A stretch of 35,375 nt of DNA from Bacteroidales bacterium (GTDB lineage Bacteria > Bacteroidota > Bacteroidia > Bacteroidales > ML635J-15). Position 1 is the stretch's first letter; each line of letters opens with the position of its first letter. Shown one piece after another: positions 33,434-35,375 of the stretch. The stretch spans positions 1 to 35,375 of the forward strand of contig JAISPG010000068.1 of assembly GCA_031275085.1 (NCBI GenBank), written 5' to 3'. The position numbers and the translations under genes were made by a program. Below the pieces are notes generated by a model. The model was given only the letters and a program-made list of their open reading frames with translations, did no database searches and was not told where the DNA came from.

Positions 33434-34630
33434 ATGATTAATTGGATTGGAGTTATTCAGGATACATTGATGATCACTAGTTTTGTGATCATTATGATGC
33501 TTTTGATAGAATTTATCAATGCTGCAACAAGCGGAGGATTAATTAAATTATTAAATAAAAATTCTTATATTCAGATAATTGCGGGTACTATACTCGGAAT
33601 AATTCCCGGATGCGTGGGAACATTTGCCGTTGTATCCCTTTATTCGCAAAGGCTCCTGTCGTTTGGAGCATTGGTTGCTACCATGATTGCAACATCAGGT
33701 GATGAGGCTTATTTTATGCTGGCTGTAATGCCTAAAGAGGCTTTGATCTTGTTTGTAATTTTAGCAGTTTTAGCAATATTGGCAGGTGTTTTAACAGATA
33801 ATATCTTTAAAAATAAGGATTTTATAGGAAACAATACTGCTATTGTAGTGCATCACCATGATCATGATTGTGATACAGATAATCACAGAATTTTATCTTT
33901 TAAAAATATCTCTTTTGACAGATACCGCATTTATATGGTCTCGATCATTTTTGTGATTATTCTGCTTACATTTACAGGATGGATAGGTCACTCTCATTCG
34001 GATTCGCTTATATTTAACATCTCTTCAACAGAAAGCTCCGAAACACATGATCACCATGAAGATTGCGAACATACACATTTACATCATGAAGGAGAATGTT
34101 CTCATGAGCATAATAGCTTTGAAAATATACATGATCATGAAAATGGTGCACATAGTCATCATGGAGAAGGCGATATTATTAAAATAATTATTATCTCATG
34201 TTCTGTAGTTTTATTGTTTATCATTTTATTTTCAGATGAACATTTTGTAAAAGAGCATTTATGGGAACATATTATAAAAAAACACTTACCTAAAATATTT
34301 TTGTGGATAATTGTTACTTTGATAGTTATAGGGTTTATTTTGAATATTACTGATCTGGAAAGCTGGATCAGTAAGAATTTTTATATAGCTTTATTGATAG
34401 CAGTTTTGATAGGATTTATTCCACAATCGGGACCACATTTGATTTTTGTTGTACTTTTTGTTCAGGGAACTATTCCTTTTAGTATTTTACTGGCAAACAG
34501 TATAGTTCAGGATGGACATGGCGCTTTACCACTCCTGGCGGAATCAAGGAAAAGTTTTTTTGTAATGAAGGGTATCAGCGCTGTTCTTGGTCTTATAGTT
34601 GGTCTTATTGGTTTATTGATAGGATTTTAA
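33434..34630 (+). CDS. Putative 10TM heavy-metal exporter (ArsP_2 family) with His-rich loops
   Basis: The 398-aa protein has about ten membrane segments in two halves. The N-terminal half has DTLMITSFVIIMMLLIEF and GIIPGCVGTFAVVSLYSQ, with TMIATSGDEAYFML. The C-terminal half has GFIPQSGPHLIFVVLFVQG, SIVQDGHGALPLLAES and a final Gly-rich helix. These are the signatures of the putative 10TM heavy-metal exporter family (ArsP_2, also known as DUF2899). Two loops are exceptionally rich in His, Asp, Glu and Cys (about 137-148 and 203-245, with HDHHEDCEHTHLHH), fitting metal binding. The metal is not determined. The gene follows the OmpA-like gene by 16 bases but may have its own promoter. Confidence 0.82.
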   Translation: MINWIGVIQDTLMITSFVIIMMLLIEFINAATSGGLIKLLNKNSYIQIIAGTILGIIPGCVGTFAVVSLYSQRLLSFGALVATMIATSGDEAYFMLAVMPKEALILFVILAVLAILAGVLTDNIFKNKDFIGNNTAIVVHHHDHDCDTDNHRILSFKNISFDRYRIYMVSIIFVIILLTFTGWIGHSHSDSLIFNISSTESSETHDHHEDCEHTHLHHEGECSHEHNSFENIHDHENGAHSHHGEGDIIKIIIISCSVVLLFIILFSDEHFVKEHLWEHIIKKHLPKIFLWIIVTLIVIGFILNITDLESWISKNFYIALLIAVLIGFIPQSGPHLIFVVLFVQGTIPFSILLANSIVQDGHGALPLLAESRKSFFVMKGISAVLGLIVGLIGLLIGF

Positions 34631-34803
34631 GTAGATTTATACTTAATTGTCAGGATCGCTTATATTGTGATAGTTGTACGGTGATTACTTAACGATGCAG
34701 AAATAAGTATAAATGCGGTTCAGCAGTGTATTGTTATAGATATTTTATGTTAAAACATCACACTTTACCATATCATTATGTTTCTTATTTTTTTGTATAG
34801 CCA

Positions 34804-34865
34804 AAAAGCAGTATTCCTTTTACTTAAAGGCAGTACTGCTTTTAAGTAAAAGGAGTATTACTTTT
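34804..34865. repeat. Long inverted repeat (25-bp stem)
   Basis: CCTTTTACTTAAA (34816-34828) is a perfect reverse complement of TTTAAGTAAAAGG (34841-34853). Outside this the pairing continues AGTATT with AGTATT (two G-T wobbles), one mismatch, then AAAAG with CTTTT. The 12-base loop contains the palindrome GCAGTACTGC. Confidence 0.7.
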
Positions 34866-34900
34866 ATCCCAAAGGGATATTGCTTTATATAAAATGAAAG
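34808..34900. repeat. Four degenerate tandem repeats of 22-26 bases
   Basis: Units start at 34808, 34830, 34853 and 34875 and run 22, 23, 22 and 26 bases. The first three share the pattern AGTATT (or AGTACT), one variable base, CTTTTA, 3-6 variable bases and AAAG; the fourth is more diverged (GATATT, CTTTAT). Each unit contains a small dyad (CTTT...AAAG). Confidence 0.65.
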
Positions 34901-34912
34901 TTTCTTTTCGTT

Positions 34913-34927
34913 AAGAGAATTACTCTT
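34913..34927 (+). terminator. Terminator-like hairpin after the tandem repeats
   Basis: AAGAG (34913-34917) pairs with CTCTT (34923-34927) around a five-base loop and is followed by more T residues. The stem is short. It could end any transcript from the ArsP_2 gene through the repeat region. Confidence 0.35.
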
Positions 34928-35303
34928 TTTTCTGAAATAACACCATCATAAAGGTCACTTCTGAAATGTACTTATACCAGTAGTTTTATAGTAAATAATA
35001 AAAAAACGCAAAAAAATATCAGAAAATATTTCTTCGTATAAAAATAATACATAACTTTATTATACTATTAACAACAGGTCTTTTTATAAAAAAATATTAG
35101 CATTGTAAGATGTATAGATAAAGAATGTTATAATAATAATTATTAAAAAATAATATTTTATAAATATAAATAGTATAAATATAAAAAATAATATGTATAT
35201 TTACAACATAAAATAGTTATTGATAATGTAATATCTGACTAACCATAAATAATAATATAATTAAAATTAAGCTAAAATAAAGTCCAATAAAAAATCAAAT
35301 CCT

Positions 35304-35375
35304 ATGAACACAACAAAACTTTATTATTTTCTGACAGTATGTTCGATCATCCTGTTAATTTCAGGTAATGTCCTG
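35304..35375 (+). CDS. Start of a secreted protein, truncated by window edge
   Basis: ATG at 35304 opens a frame that continues to the end of the window (24 codons). The peptide MNTTKLYYFLTVCSIILLISG reads as a signal peptide, so the product is probably secreted or membrane-anchored. Nothing else of it is visible. A long AT-rich region precedes it, so it likely has its own promoter. Confidence 0.6.
   Translation, partial: MNTTKLYYFLTVCSIILLISGNVL

Larger units (their letters stand above)
34631..35303. other. 673-base non-coding region with inverted and tandem repeats
   Basis: This is the longest gene-free stretch. From the left it holds an 11-bp inverted repeat (ATTTATACTTA 34635-34645 with TAAGTATAAAT 34704-34714), then the tandem degenerate palindromes at 34804-34900 and a terminator-like hairpin at 34913-34927. 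From 34980 it is extremely AT-rich, without clear structure, up to the next gene start. I see no convincing coding sequence. Confidence 0.6.

Noticed and set aside
34808..34900. Possible CRISPR array
   Set aside because: Units are directly adjacent without spacers, are degenerate, and no cas gene is in the window.

Overview
This AT-rich window looks like chromosome from a Bacteroidota lineage, probably an uncultured Bacteroidales-like bacterium. The evidence is a PorP/SprF-family outer-membrane protein, an SprB-repeat/PKD adhesin of the type exported by the type IX secretion system (T9SS), short Bacteroidota-style promoter words (TAnnTTTG, some with TTG or TTTG about 19-21 bases upstream), and many lipoproteins and signal peptides. 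I saw no tRNA, rRNA, CRISPR array, transposase or integrase, so most of it reads as ordinary chromosome.

Layout. (1) 1-6051, minus strand, is surface-oriented: the N-terminal 942 codons of a giant CUB/P-domain/PKD/SprB-repeat adhesin cut by the left edge, a 142-aa secreted protein just upstream of it, a family 2 glycosyltransferase, and three lipoproteins. Two of these lipoproteins share a duplicated module with a fixed cysteine spacing that I do not recognise. (2) 6211-11799 is a 1862-aa alpha-2-macroglobulin-like protein with an intact CIEQ thioester. (3) 12000-18293 carries an ALDH3-type aldehyde dehydrogenase, an Ig-domain/Na-Pi-cotransporter/PhoU protein, a nucleotidyltransferase-fold protein (plus strand) and two overlapping UPF0104 flippase-like membrane proteins. 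(4) 18352-28855 is mostly housekeeping: rsmA, a degenerate tandem universal stress protein, a GNAT acetyltransferase, folD, ffh, a zinc-ribbon membrane protein, a vWA-like membrane protein, fabG and recJ. (5) 28913-34630, plus strand: an MscS-family channel, a PorP/SprF protein paired with a TPR/propeller/OmpA protein (a PorP-PorE-like pair), and a His-rich ArsP_2-type metal exporter. (6) 34631-35303 is a 673-base non-coding stretch with tandem degenerate palindromic repeats. It leads to the start of a secreted protein cut by the right edge.

How the genes relate. The adhesin, the PorP/SprF protein and the OmpA/TPR protein all belong to the T9SS/cell-surface world, although they are 27 kb apart and their linkage is inferred. 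folD, ffh, fabG, rsmA and recJ are core metabolism, secretion, ribosome and repair genes. The most unusual items are the paired-cysteine lipoprotein family, the tandem palindromic repeats near 34.8 kb, a REP-like element between ffh and folD, and two related stop-proximal palindromes after the macroglobulin and fabG genes.
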